From Nocardia concava NBRC 100430 (GTDB lineage: Bacteria > Actinomycetota > Actinomycetes > Mycobacteriales > Mycobacteriaceae), in contig NZ_BAFX01000133.1 of NCBI RefSeq assembly GCF_000308815.1, positions 93,899 to 157,898 of the forward strand: a DNA stretch of 64,000 nt. Reading direction: 5' to 3'. This document shows, one piece after another, positions 45,034 through 53,489 of the stretch (positions are counted from its first letter, which is position 1; each line of letters begins with the position of its first letter). The notes beneath the pieces were generated by a model. It did no database searches and had not been told where the DNA came from. It saw only the letters and a list, made by a program, of their open reading frames with translations. A program made the position numbers and the translations under genes.

Positions 45034-46188
45034 TCAGGCCCCGCGCTCGAGTTCCAGCGGGCGAGCCTCGGCGAAGCGTTCGGCCAGGAACCGCATGCCC
45101 GGTCCCGCGAAAGCCAGTGCGCCACCGATGTGTTCGCGGCCCTGCATGGTGTGCATGGTGACGTCCGCGCCCAGCGCCTTCCAGTCCTCGGCCAGCCGCA
45201 CCGCCTGCGGATAGGGAATGATCTGCTCACTGGTGCCGCCGGCCACCAGAACCGGTGCGGCGGGCGCGATTCCGCCCAGCCGGTTCTCCAGCAGGCGGGC
45301 CTTGACCTCCGGCACCTCGAACGGCGGACGGTAGGTGTAGGTCGAGACCTTGGTGGGCACCACCAGGCCCGCGCCGATCCCGACCACCGCCGCGACCCCG
45401 GCATGGGTGCGACGCGCCAGCGCGGCCAGGACCCGGCCCTGCGGGTTGAGGTGTTGCAGCACATTCAGTTCCGGATACGCCGCCTCGATGCCGAGCACAC
45501 CGTAGAAGAGCAGCACGGCGTACGGGGTGTCGTCCAGGAACTTCACCATGTCGACCAGATCGGCCGGGGCCGAGCCGACCGCGCCGCCCTCCAGCGGCAG
45601 GTCCGGAGCGTAGGTGGGCTGCAGCTGCAGGGCCCAGCCCGCGGCATTGCCGCCCTCGGAGTAGCCGTAGATGCCCAGCGGCCCATCCGGATCGAGCTCC
45701 GCCTCGGGCAGGCGTCGCGCGGCGCGCATGCTGTCCAGCACGGCCGGGCCGAGCGCGCGGCCCATCACGTACGGATGCAGGCCCGGGCTGCCCAGCCCCG
45801 GATAGTCGGTGATGGCGAGCGCCCAGCCGCGCCGCAGCGCGGCACGCAGGAACACCGATTCGTATTCGATGCCGTAGCGCAGCTGCCAGGACGCGGCCGC
45901 GACGGTATTGGCCAATCCCTGGGTGCCGACGGCATACCCGACCAGCGGCCGCGATCCGGGTCCGCGCCACGGCGTGTTCGGCACCAGCACGGTGCCGGTG
46001 ACCTGCGTCGGATCTCCCTTGGCGGTGGTCGTGGTGTAGCTGATGCGCCAGGCGCGGGCGGGCAGTTTCAGACCGGGCAGCATGCGCGCGGTCATCGGTT
46101 CGGCGGCCAGCAGCCGACCGGGTCCGAACGCGCCGGGATGTCCGGCACCTACCGCCGCCTCGTCGAAGCGATTGGTGTTCGCAGTCAT
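45034..46188 (-). CDS. LIP-family (secretory lipase-like) hydrolase
   Basis: A 384-residue alpha/beta hydrolase of the PF03583 group. GYSEGGNAAGWA near residue 175 holds the nucleophile; LVAGGTSEQIIPY supplies the Asp region and GREHIGG the His. Most relatives are secreted, but this one starts MTANTNRFDEAAVG without a signal peptide, so it may act in the cytosol. It is read towards the repeat at 44997-45028. Substrates are probably acylglycerols or other esters. Confidence 0.83.
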   Translation of the reverse strand: MTANTNRFDEAAVGAGHPGAFGPGRLLAAEPMTARMLPGLKLPARAWRISYTTTTAKGDPTQVTGTVLVPNTPWRGPGSRPLVGYAVGTQGLANTVAAASWQLRYGIEYESVFLRAALRRGWALAITDYPGLGSPGLHPYVMGRALGPAVLDSMRAARRLPEAELDPDGPLGIYGYSEGGNAAGWALQLQPTYAPDLPLEGGAVGSAPADLVDMVKFLDDTPYAVLLFYGVLGIEAAYPELNVLQHLNPQGRVLAALARRTHAGVAAVVGIGAGLVVPTKVSTYTYRPPFEVPEVKARLLENRLGGIAPAAPVLVAGGTSEQIIPYPQAVRLAEDWKALGADVTMHTMQGREHIGGALAFAGPGMRFLAERFAEARPLELERGA

Positions 46189-46256
46189 CGTTGCCTGCCC
46201 TTCTCACACAAAACATGCGTTATGCAGTTGTCGCGCAAGCGGTTCCGAGCGTTAAC

Positions 46257-46271
46257 ACTGTCCCGGACAGT
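46257..46271. promoter_or_regulatory. 15-bp palindrome upstream of the lipase gene
   Basis: ACTGTCC / GGACAGT around one base, 69 bp upstream of the lipase start. A second dyad, GTGACA / TGTCAC around 5 bp, lies at 46308-46324, nearer to the flavin reductase gene. Both fit operators in this 226-bp divergent gap; the regulator is unknown. Confidence 0.4.
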
Positions 46272-46414
46272 CCCGCCTGATCGAAACCATACCCAAAATG
46301 TGAAAGAGTGACACCTCTTGTCACAAGTACTCCCACTCGGTGGGACGGCCTCATGTAGTGACAACCGCCACCCGGCGGCGAAATACTCCCGCGCCCAGCC
46401 ACGTTGCCGCACTT

Positions 46415-46993
46415 GTGACCATCCCCCGCATCCTGCTGATCTCCGGCAGCACCCGCGCCGCCTCGACCAATACCGCCGCCCTGCGCACCATCGAGACCAA
46501 CGCGGGATCCGACTTCGAGACCAGCTGGTACGACGGGCTGCTCGACCTGCCGCCCTTCATCCCGGGCACCGAACCCGAACCGCCCGCGGTCGAGGCCCTG
46601 CACCGGCAACTCGCCGCGGCCGACGCGGTGCTGTTCTGCACCCCCGAGTACGCGGGCATGATCCCCGGCAGCCTCAAGAACCTGCTGGAATGGACCATCG
46701 GCAATGCCGATCTCAGCGATAAACCGGTCGCCTACGTGAACGTCGCCTACGAGGGCCGCGGCGAGGCCGCCGTCGCCACCCTGCGCACCGTCGTCGGCTA
46801 CGCCGGAGCCGAGATCGTGGAGGCCGCGTGCGACCGGATCACCGTGCTGCAGAGCGATATCGGACCCGACGGCCTGGTCTCGAATCCGGACGCGCGCACC
46901 CGCCTGAACGCCGCCGCCCGCGCCCTCGCCGAGCACGTCACCCGCCCCGCCGAGCCCCTCACCTCGGTCAACCTGAATAATCGAGTTGGTTGA
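46415..46993 (+). CDS. NADPH-dependent FMN reductase-like flavoprotein
   Basis: A 192-residue flavodoxin-fold protein. ILLISGSTRAASTNTAALR is the FMN-phosphate loop and FCTPEYAGMIPGSLKNLLEW the second FMN region, as in quinone/chromate-type FMN reductases. I prefer GTG 46415 because IPRILLISGS follows directly; the ribosome site is poor and other starts upstream are open. It lies 37 bp before the next oxidoreductase gene on the same strand. Confidence 0.82.
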   Translation: MTIPRILLISGSTRAASTNTAALRTIETNAGSDFETSWYDGLLDLPPFIPGTEPEPPAVEALHRQLAAADAVLFCTPEYAGMIPGSLKNLLEWTIGNADLSDKPVAYVNVAYEGRGEAAVATLRTVVGYAGAEIVEAACDRITVLQSDIGPDGLVSNPDARTRLNAAARALAEHVTRPAEPLTSVNLNNRVG

Positions 46994-47030
46994 AGGCAGA
47001 ACACCCCTCCGGACACAGGAGTGTGCGGGC

Positions 47031-47639
47031 ATGGACGTGGGAATCTTCGGAGCCGGTCATTTCGGGCTGAGCCTGGCGGGTTTGTTCGACCGCGCCGGGC
47101 ACACCGTGCACATCGCCAGCCGCCACCTCGACGAACTCGCGGCCACCGTGTCCGAGCGCGGACTGCGCCACACCTACCCGGGCGACGTCGACCTGGTGGC
47201 CGGTTCCTCGACCATCCTCATCGGCGCGGTGCAGTGGCTCCAATTGGAAGCCCTGGCAAAGGAATTGCCGGATCTGGACGGCAAGATCTGGATCGACCCG
47301 GCCAATCCGTACGTCCGCGAGGCGGACGGCACGGTCACCCTGCTCGCCACCGATGGACGGCCGACCAGCGCCGTGGTCGCGGACCTGGTGCCGAAGACCC
47401 AGCTGGTCAAGGCCTTCAACGCCTTCACCACACCGATGTACCGGTCCGGCCCGCTGACGTCATTGGGTCGAATCGTCGCCCCGATCGCGGGCGATCACCC
47501 CGCCGCACTGTGCCGAGTCGCCGAGCTGATCAAAACCACCGGCTTCGTCCCCATCATCATCGGCAACATCGAGGACAGCGTCATCCTCGAACCCAATGGT
47601 GCACTACGCCACCTCAGCATCCCGCTCATCGCACCCTGA
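47031..47639 (+). CDS. NAD(P)-binding F420-dependent reductase-like protein
   Basis: A 202-residue protein with an N-terminal Rossmann motif (VGIFGAGHFGLSLAGLFDRAGH) and the pattern of the F420-dependent NADP reductase/6PGDH-like group (IASRHLDELA, WIDPANPYVR, LVKAFNAFTT). AGGAG lies 9 nt before the ATG. It may move hydride between a nicotinamide and F420 or act on another small molecule; the F420 residues cannot be judged by eye. It is read into repeat copy C. Confidence 0.8.
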   Translation: MDVGIFGAGHFGLSLAGLFDRAGHTVHIASRHLDELAATVSERGLRHTYPGDVDLVAGSSTILIGAVQWLQLEALAKELPDLDGKIWIDPANPYVREADGTVTLLATDGRPTSAVVADLVPKTQLVKAFNAFTTPMYRSGPLTSLGRIVAPIAGDHPAALCRVAELIKTTGFVPIIIGNIEDSVILEPNGALRHLSIPLIAP

Positions 47640-47649
47640 CGACGAGCCT

Positions 47650-47725
47650 GTCATTCCGGCGCGCTTTTGGCCGGAATCCACAGCCGCGAGGGTGTGGATC
47701 CCGGCCAAAAACATGCCGGGATGAC
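47650..47725. repeat. Palindromic dispersed repeat, copy C (full length)
   Basis: A 76-bp element with 33-bp inverted arms: the left starts GTCATTCCGGCGCGC, the right read in reverse starts GTCATCCCGGCATGT. The inner ends match copy A (TTTTGGCCGG). It lies between the stops of the convergent reductase gene (47639) and the FadD32-like gene (47756). Confidence 0.8.
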
Positions 47726-47755
47726 GAGGGTATGACGAGGGCTTCTCCCCGCCGA

Positions 47756-49636
47756 TCAGTCGGAGACGTCGGGGAAGGCTTGCTGGCGGTGGCCGCCGCG
47801 GAGGGTGCCTTCGAGGTAGGCCGCCTTGCAGGCGCGGCGGGCGATCTTGCCGCTGGAGGTGCGGGGGATGGAGCCGGCGGGGACCAGGAGGAGATCCCGG
47901 ACCGTTACGCCGTGGCGCTTGGCGATGGCCGCCCGAACCGTTTCGGTGATGGGTTCGGGGTCGAGTTTGGCCGCGCCCGTGCCGCGTTCGGCCACTATCA
48001 CCAATTGCTCGGCGGCACCGGCCGGATCCGCGCCATTGGCGGCGCCGATGTCGACCGGGATCTGGTCGCCGGAGACGGAGAACGCCGCCACGAAACCCGG
48101 GCGCAGGGCGGTGCTGGACTCCTGGGCGGAGTACTCCAGATCCTGCGGGTAGTGGTTGCGGCCGTCCACGATGACCAGATCCTTGACGCGGCCGGTAATG
48201 AACAGTTCGCCGTCGTAGTACGTGCCGTAGTCACCGGTGCGCATCCAATTCGCGTCGGGCTCGGTACCTTCCGCACGGCTCTCGGGCTGCCGGGAGGTGA
48301 GCTTGGCGTGGAAGGTCGCCTCGGTCTCCTCCGGACGGCCCCAGTACCCGCGGCCGATATTCGCCCCGTGCAACCAGATCTCGCCGACCTCGCCCTCCGG
48401 CTTCTCCGCGCCGGTCTGCGGATCCACGATCACCGCCCACTGCGACAGCGCCACATAGCCGCAGGACACCTGGGCCACAGCGTTTTCCGCATGTTCGTCG
48501 ACCTCGACCATGCGCCCGGCATTGAGGCGATTGCGATCCACCCAGACGGTGCGGGCCTCGTCCTCGCGCTTGGTGGCGGAGACGAACAGCGTGGCCTCGG
48601 CCATGCCGTAGCAGGGCTTGATGGCGGTCTTGGGCAGGCCGTAGGGGGCGAAGGCGTCGTTGAACTTCTTCATCGAGGTCACCGACACCGGCTCGCTGCC
48701 ATTGATCAGACCGATGACATTGGACAGGTCCAATTCCTCACCGGGCTTGGGCAATCCACGCGCGGCCGCGTGCTCGTAGGCGAAATTCGGTGCGGCGGCG
48801 AAGATCTCGGCGCCGTCCTCCTGGGCGGCCAGTTCCTTGATCCAGCGGTAGGGCCGGCGCACGAAGGAGCTGGGCGACATGATGGTGATGTACTTGCCGC
48901 CGATGGTCGGCAGGATGACCGTGAGCAGGCCCATGTCGTGGAACAGCGGCAGCCAGGTGACGCCGCGGGCCTTCTCGGTGATGCCGATGGCATCGATCAT
49001 CTGCAGCAGGTTGGTACCGACCGCCCGGTGCGTGATCTCGACACCGGCCGGCGTCCGGGTGGAACCCGAGGTGTACTGCAGGTAGGCCACATCGTCCATC
49101 TCGATCTTGGGACGAATCCAGCTCTCGCCCACATTGTCCGGAATCGCCTCGACCGCGATGATGCGCGGCCGCTGCGGCGCGGACAGGTGTTTGAAGAGCT
49201 CGCGCACCCCGGCGGCCGCCGAGCCGACGGTCAGGATGGCCGCGGGACCGCAGTCCTCGAGCACCGCGTGCAACCGGTCGGTGTGGCCCTGCTCGTCCGG
49301 ATCGAACAGGGGCACCGCGATATTGCCCGCGTACACCGCGGCGTACATGGCCACGATGTAGTCGAGTCCCTGCGGCGCCAGAATCGCCACGCGATCACCC
49401 GGCTGCGTCACCTGCTGCAGCCGGGCCGCCACCGCACGCAGCCGGACGCCGAAGCGGTTCCACGTGATGTCGTGGTACTCGCCGTCGTGTTCGCGCGAAT
49501 AGTCGATATAGCGGTATGCGAGCTCGTCCCCGTTGACCTCGGCGTGCCGGTCGACGAGGTCGACCATGGTCTGGTTCTCGGGGAGTTTGATGTTGCCGTG
49601 CTCGTCCAGAACGTCTTCGAAGGTTCCGCCGATCAT
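47756..49636 (-). CDS. FadD32-like long-chain fatty-acyl-AMP ligase
   Basis: A 626-residue adenylating enzyme very close to mycobacterial FadD32 (637 aa) along its whole length: LAYRYIDYSREHDGEYHDITW, VAYLQYTSGSTRTPAGV (P-loop), WLPLFHDMGLL, YGMAEATLFVS, WMRTGDYGTYYDGELFI, IPRTSSGKIARRACKAAYLEG. The fatty-acyl-AMP ligase insertion typical of these enzymes appears present. FadD32 loads the meromycolic chain on Pks13; here neither pks13 nor accD4 is adjacent. It may be a second copy that feeds another synthase. A dyad at 49656-49672 lies just upstream of the start. Confidence 0.88.
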   Translation of the reverse strand: MIGGTFEDVLDEHGNIKLPENQTMVDLVDRHAEVNGDELAYRYIDYSREHDGEYHDITWNRFGVRLRAVAARLQQVTQPGDRVAILAPQGLDYIVAMYAAVYAGNIAVPLFDPDEQGHTDRLHAVLEDCGPAAILTVGSAAAGVRELFKHLSAPQRPRIIAVEAIPDNVGESWIRPKIEMDDVAYLQYTSGSTRTPAGVEITHRAVGTNLLQMIDAIGITEKARGVTWLPLFHDMGLLTVILPTIGGKYITIMSPSSFVRRPYRWIKELAAQEDGAEIFAAAPNFAYEHAAARGLPKPGEELDLSNVIGLINGSEPVSVTSMKKFNDAFAPYGLPKTAIKPCYGMAEATLFVSATKREDEARTVWVDRNRLNAGRMVEVDEHAENAVAQVSCGYVALSQWAVIVDPQTGAEKPEGEVGEIWLHGANIGRGYWGRPEETEATFHAKLTSRQPESRAEGTEPDANWMRTGDYGTYYDGELFITGRVKDLVIVDGRNHYPQDLEYSAQESSTALRPGFVAAFSVSGDQIPVDIGAANGADPAGAAEQLVIVAERGTGAAKLDPEPITETVRAAIAKRHGVTVRDLLLVPAGSIPRTSSGKIARRACKAAYLEGTLRGGHRQQAFPDVSD

Positions 49637-49655
49637 TCCCTATCCTTTTTCAACT

Positions 49656-49672
49656 CACAGTCGAGGACTGTG
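49656..49672. promoter_or_regulatory. Dyad upstream of FadD32-like gene
   Basis: Perfect 7-bp arms CACAGTC / GACTGTG around 3 bp, 20-36 bp before the minus-strand start and in the 167-bp gap to the KasA-like gene. A regulator site or leader hairpin. Confidence 0.45.
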
Positions 49673-49803
49673 TAGTGACACCGAACAAAGATCGACACCG
49701 AAAGCCCGAATGTAGCTGGGGGCTGGGGAACTCTAGCAGGTGCCGCAATCCCGCGTCACTCGTTACGGGCCGAATGCGGTAACCGCACCGACCCTGGTGG
49801 GTG

Positions 49804-51048
49804 TCAGTAGCGGCCGAAGGCGATGGCCACATTGTGCCCGCCGAAGCCGAAGGAGTCGTTCAGGGCGTAGTCGTACTGGCCGGATCGCGCCTGGCCATGT
49901 ACCACGTCGAGGTCGATCTCCGGGTCCTGGTTCTCCAAATTCAGTGTGGGCGGGATGATTCCGTCCCGCACGCTGAGCACGGTCAGGACCGACTCCAGCG
50001 CACCGACCGCGCCGATGGAATGTCCGAGGGCGGACTTCGGCGCGTACACCGCGGCATGATTGCCGACGGCTTGCTTGATGGCGTTCGCCTCCGCGGTGTC
50101 GCCGATCGGCGTGGCGGTGGCGTGCGCATTGATATGCGTGACATCGGATTTGGACAATCCGGCGTACTCCATGGCCCGGGCCATGGCCCGGGCCGCGCCG
50201 GTGCCCTCGGGGTCGGGGGCGACCAGGTGGAAACCGTCGGAGGTGATGCCCGCGCCCATGATTCGCGCGTGGATCTTCGCGCCGCGCGCCTTGGCGTGCT
50301 CCTCGGTCTCGATGACCATGAGCGCCCCGGCCTCACCGAAAACGAAGCCGTCGCGGTCCATGTCGAACGGGCGGGAGGCGCCCTTGGGATCGTGGTTGCG
50401 GGTGCTCATGGCGCGCATCATCGAGAAGCCCGCGATCGGCAGCGCCTGGATGGAACCCTCCACGCCACCGGTGACCACCATGTCGGCATCGCCCATGACG
50501 ACCATGCGCCAGGCATTGGCGATCGCCTCCGCACCGGACGAACAGGCCGAAACAGGCGTCGACACACCGGCCCTCGCGCCCAGTTCCACACTCACGCAGG
50601 CCGCCGCGCCATTGGGCATGATGGCCTGCACGGCCATCGGCGGCACCTTGCGGTAGCCGCCGTTGACGAGTTTGTCGCGGGCGGACATCAGGACTTCCGC
50701 ACCGCCCAGTCCGGTTCCGATGGAGACCCCGAGCCGGTCCTTGTCCACCTCCGGATTGCCCGCGTTGGCCCACACCTCGCGGCCCAGCACCAGCGCCATC
50801 TGCTCGACGTAGGACAGGCGGCGGGCCTCGGGCTTGGTGAGCTGATCGGTCGGCGACACCTTGAGGTGACCGCCGATGCGCACGGGCAGCCCGAAGTCGT
50901 CGAGGAAGCTGTCCTCGAGCACGTCGATCCCGCTCTCCCCGTTGAGTAGTCCCTTCCAGGTCGAGTCGACATCACCGGCGATCGAGGTGGTCGCCGCAAG
51001 CGATGTGACCACGACACTAGGGAAGTTTCGGCGGTTGGGCGTCTGCAT
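49804..51048 (-). CDS. KasA-like beta-ketoacyl-ACP synthase
   Basis: A 414-residue KAS II-type enzyme close to mycobacterial KasA (416 aa). The nucleophile is the Cys in TPVSACSSGAEAIA; the two His are in NAHATATPIGD and KSALGHSIGAVGALE, and the end NDSFGFGGHNVAIAFGRY is typical. ATG 51048 (MQTPNRR) has GGAGAG 5-6 nt upstream. KasA elongates fatty acids in the FAS-II cycle for meromycolates. The usual kasB and accD6 neighbours are absent; instead a FadD32-like gene follows and a desaturase gene is divergent. Confidence 0.88.
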   Translation of the reverse strand: MQTPNRRNFPSVVVTSLAATTSIAGDVDSTWKGLLNGESGIDVLEDSFLDDFGLPVRIGGHLKVSPTDQLTKPEARRLSYVEQMALVLGREVWANAGNPEVDKDRLGVSIGTGLGGAEVLMSARDKLVNGGYRKVPPMAVQAIMPNGAAACVSVELGARAGVSTPVSACSSGAEAIANAWRMVVMGDADMVVTGGVEGSIQALPIAGFSMMRAMSTRNHDPKGASRPFDMDRDGFVFGEAGALMVIETEEHAKARGAKIHARIMGAGITSDGFHLVAPDPEGTGAARAMARAMEYAGLSKSDVTHINAHATATPIGDTAEANAIKQAVGNHAAVYAPKSALGHSIGAVGALESVLTVLSVRDGIIPPTLNLENQDPEIDLDVVHGQARSGQYDYALNDSFGFGGHNVAIAFGRY

Positions 51049-51348
51049 GTTCACTCTCCGTAGCAATGCTCCGGCGAACCAGATGTGGATCCGCGTGGAC
51101 TGTCAAGGACTGGTATGCGACTAACGAGAGCACCCGGCCAGGCACGCATCGGCGGGGTATGAAGCCAATCTTCGGCGAACTGGGCTAGATTATCCGAGGC
51201 TAAGCCGACCGGTTCCATTAAGCGACACGCGGGCATCCCTTTTCAATCCCCGGGGCCCCTCCGCCGCAGCGGCGATCGCCGGATCTCCAGCATTCTCTCC
51301 AGCACCATTCCCGCAGGGTCTAGCCATTTCGAGGGAGGGCACACCATC
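51049..51348. other. Divergent promoter region of KasA-like and DesA-like genes
   Basis: A 300-bp gap with no gene. It must hold both promoters. A TAGATT hexamer at 51186-51191 could be a -10 box for the desaturase gene but I see no good -35. GC-rich inverted pieces near 51250-51290 are too short to call. Confidence 0.4.
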
Positions 51349-52347
51349 GTGGCCAGGAGTCTCACGCAGTTGGAGCTGCTCATCGAGTTGGAGCCGATTG
51401 CCGAGCAGAACGTGAACCGCCATCTATCGATGGCCAAGCCCTGGAACCCACACGACTACGTCCCATGGGAGCTAGGGCGCAACTTCGCAGCAATGGATGG
51501 GGTGGACTGGGATCCGGAACAGTCGCAGCTCAGCGAGGTGGCCAAGGCGGCCATGATCACCAATCTGCTCACCGAGGACAATCTGCCCAGCTACCACCGG
51601 GAAATCGCTGAGAACTTCTCACAGGACGGCGCCTGGGGCACCTGGGTCGGCCGCTGGACCGCCGAGGAGAACCGGCACGGCATCGTCATGCGCGACTACC
51701 TGGTGGTGACGCGCGGCGTGGATCCGGTGGCACTGGAGCAGGCGCGCATGATCCACATGACCAATGGCTACAACCCCGCACATCTGGTCAAGAAGGCCGA
51801 AAATCCCGCCCACGTCAATGCCGATGCCGGATTCATGCACTCTGTCGCTTATGTGACTTTCCAGGAATTGGCCACGCGCGTTTCGCACCGCAATACCGGA
51901 AAGGTGTGCGACGACCCCGTGGCGGACCGCATGCTGCAGCGCATCGCCGCCGACGAGAACCTGCATATGATCTTCTACCGCAATATCTGCGGTGCGGCCC
52001 TGGACCTCTCGCCGGACCAGGCCATCGACGCCATCACCAACATCATCATGGCCTTCCAGATGCCCGGCATGGGCATGCCCAACTTCCGCCGCAACGGCGT
52101 GCTCATGGCCAAGCACGGCATCTACGACCTGCGCCAGCATCTGGAAGAAGTGCTGCTGCCCAACCTCAAGAAGTGGAACATCTTCGACCGCACCGACTTC
52201 GGCGCCTTCGGCGACCGCCGCCGCAACGAACTCGGTGAGTTCCTCGACAAGCTGCGCAAGGACGTGGTCCGCTTCGAGGAGCAGCGCGACCGCTCGCTGG
52301 CGCGCGAAGCCCAACGGGCAGAGAAGGATTCCGTCCTGATCGGCTGA
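51349..52347 (+). CDS. DesA-type acyl-ACP desaturase
   Basis: A 332-residue di-iron desaturase very similar to mycobacterial DesA1 (338 aa). Metal helices: TEDNLPSYHREIAENF, TAEENRHGIVMRDYL (EENRH) and ADENLHMIFYRN (DENLH), with FQELATRVSHRNTG in between. It inserts a double bond into ACP-bound acyl chains in the cytosol; in mycobacteria this supports mycolate synthesis. The start is GTG 51349 with GGAGGG 9 nt upstream. It is divergent from the KasA-like gene and ends in a strong hairpin. Confidence 0.9.
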   Translation: MARSLTQLELLIELEPIAEQNVNRHLSMAKPWNPHDYVPWELGRNFAAMDGVDWDPEQSQLSEVAKAAMITNLLTEDNLPSYHREIAENFSQDGAWGTWVGRWTAEENRHGIVMRDYLVVTRGVDPVALEQARMIHMTNGYNPAHLVKKAENPAHVNADAGFMHSVAYVTFQELATRVSHRNTGKVCDDPVADRMLQRIAADENLHMIFYRNICGAALDLSPDQAIDAITNIIMAFQMPGMGMPNFRRNGVLMAKHGIYDLRQHLEEVLLPNLKKWNIFDRTDFGAFGDRRRNELGEFLDKLRKDVVRFEEQRDRSLAREAQRAEKDSVLIG

Positions 52348-52352
52348 AGTCC

Positions 52353-52403
52353 CGAGTGGCGCAGGGAAAGGGGTGCGCGTCCGCCCCTCCCCTGCGCCAC
52401 TCG
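52353..52403 (+). terminator. Strong terminator after the desaturase gene
   Basis: Perfect 14-bp stem CGAGTGGCGCAGGG / CCCTGCGCCACTCG, with an inner AGGGG / CCCCT stem in the loop. It starts 5 bp behind the stop. The following 230 bp to the DUF72 gene hold no gene I can support. Confidence 0.8.
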
Positions 52404-52633
52404 TCGTTTCGGGGCCTGCCGGGCGAGCAGTACGACGACCACACCGAGCGCCGAACCCGGTTGGCGGGCCGCGTTGCAGGCGGCACCGTCGGCATTCGCG
52501 CCCGGGCCGGATCCGCCAGATGCCGTGTGGCATCGGAGATGTCCACATCTCCTTCTCTGCTCGGTGCCATGCCGCAGGTGTGCTGCCGCCACTCTTCGAC
52601 CCCGGCCGAACTGTGCGCGGCGCAAGCAGCCCG

Positions 52634-53488
52634 CTAGAACAGGGTGGGTGGCTCGGTGGGGAGGGGGTCGGGGAGGGGGTCGGGGAGGGGCTCGAGGTCG
52701 GGGAGGTGGGTGCGGACTTCGGCGTGGAAGCGGCGGGCCAGGTCTCGGGAGGCGGCGTTGTCGGGGGTGTGGATGAAAATCGTTGGGGAGCGGCCTTCTC
52801 GGAGCCAGGCGACGGTGGTGTCGATCCAGGGTTGCCAGCCCTCGACGGTGGCGGCGAGGTCGTCGCGGCCGTGGTAGCGGACCATGGGGAATTCGGTGAG
52901 GGCGCGGGTGCGGCGGGGGTTGTTGGGCTTCTTGGTGCGGGCCTCGTATTCGGCGGGGCTGGCGGCAGGGCTGGCGAAGAGGACCGTGGTGTCGAAGGGG
53001 ATCCACTCCGCGCCCGCGGCCTCCAGGACCTGCTCGAGTTGGGCTGTGGCGCGGGGGTTTTCGAAGAAGACCGGGTGGCGGACCTCGACGGCGCAGCGGT
53101 AGTGGGTGGGCAGGCCGTCGAGCAGGTGGGCCAGGGCGGGCAGGTTGGTGAAGGACGCGGGGAGCTGCACCCAGAGCGCGTGCAGGCGGCGGCCGAGGGG
53201 CTCGATGGCGTCGAGGAAGTGGGTCATCTCGTCGTCTACGCCTGCGAGGCGGCGGTCGTGGGTGATGGTGCGGGGCAGCTTCATCACGAAGCGGAAGTCG
53301 GGATCGGTTTGGCGGGCCCAGGATTCGACGGTGCGGCGCTGCGGGGTGGCGTAGAAGGTGGTGTTGCCCTCGACCGCGTTGCACCAGGAGGCGTAGTTGC
53401 GCAACCGTTCGTTCGGGGGTAGCGGCTTCTCCTGCCAATCCGGGTGTGTCCACATCGCGCAACCAATAAAAAGCCGCATATCTGCCAC
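52634..53488 (-). CDS. DUF72 (YecE-like) TIM-barrel protein
   Basis: A 284-residue DUF72 protein. Typical pieces: IGCAMWTHPDW, AVEGNTTFYATP, RFVMKLPRTITH, ALWVQLPASF, VEVRHPVFF. The function of the family is unknown; a TIM-barrel enzyme is assumed. The start is GTG 53488 (MADMRLF), one base behind the glycerol kinase stop, or ATG 53479. The C-terminus ends in short Pro-Leu-Asp repeats (LPDPLPDPLP) encoded by three 12-bp repeats that are G-rich on the plus strand. It appears to be the last gene of the iclR-glpK operon. Confidence 0.85.
   Translation of the reverse strand: MADMRLFIGCAMWTHPDWQEKPLPPNERLRNYASWCNAVEGNTTFYATPQRRTVESWARQTDPDFRFVMKLPRTITHDRRLAGVDDEMTHFLDAIEPLGRRLHALWVQLPASFTNLPALAHLLDGLPTHYRCAVEVRHPVFFENPRATAQLEQVLEAAGAEWIPFDTTVLFASPAASPAEYEARTKKPNNPRRTRALTEFPMVRYHGRDDLAATVEGWQPWIDTTVAWLREGRSPTIFIHTPDNAASRDLARRFHAEVRTHLPDLEPLPDPLPDPLPTEPPTLF
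52658..52693 (+). repeat. G-rich 12-bp tandem repeat, possible G-quadruplex
   Basis: Three units: GGGGAGGGGGTC twice and GGGGAGGGGCTC. At least six runs of four or five G follow in close spacing, ample for a G-quadruplex on the plus strand. It encodes the Pro-Leu-Asp tail of the DUF72 protein on the minus strand. Confidence 0.7.
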
Positions 53489-53489
53489 G

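Noticed and set aside
52404..52633. Open frames between the desaturase terminator and the DUF72 gene
   Set aside because: No ribosome site, no family similarity and biased composition. I consider the stretch non-coding.
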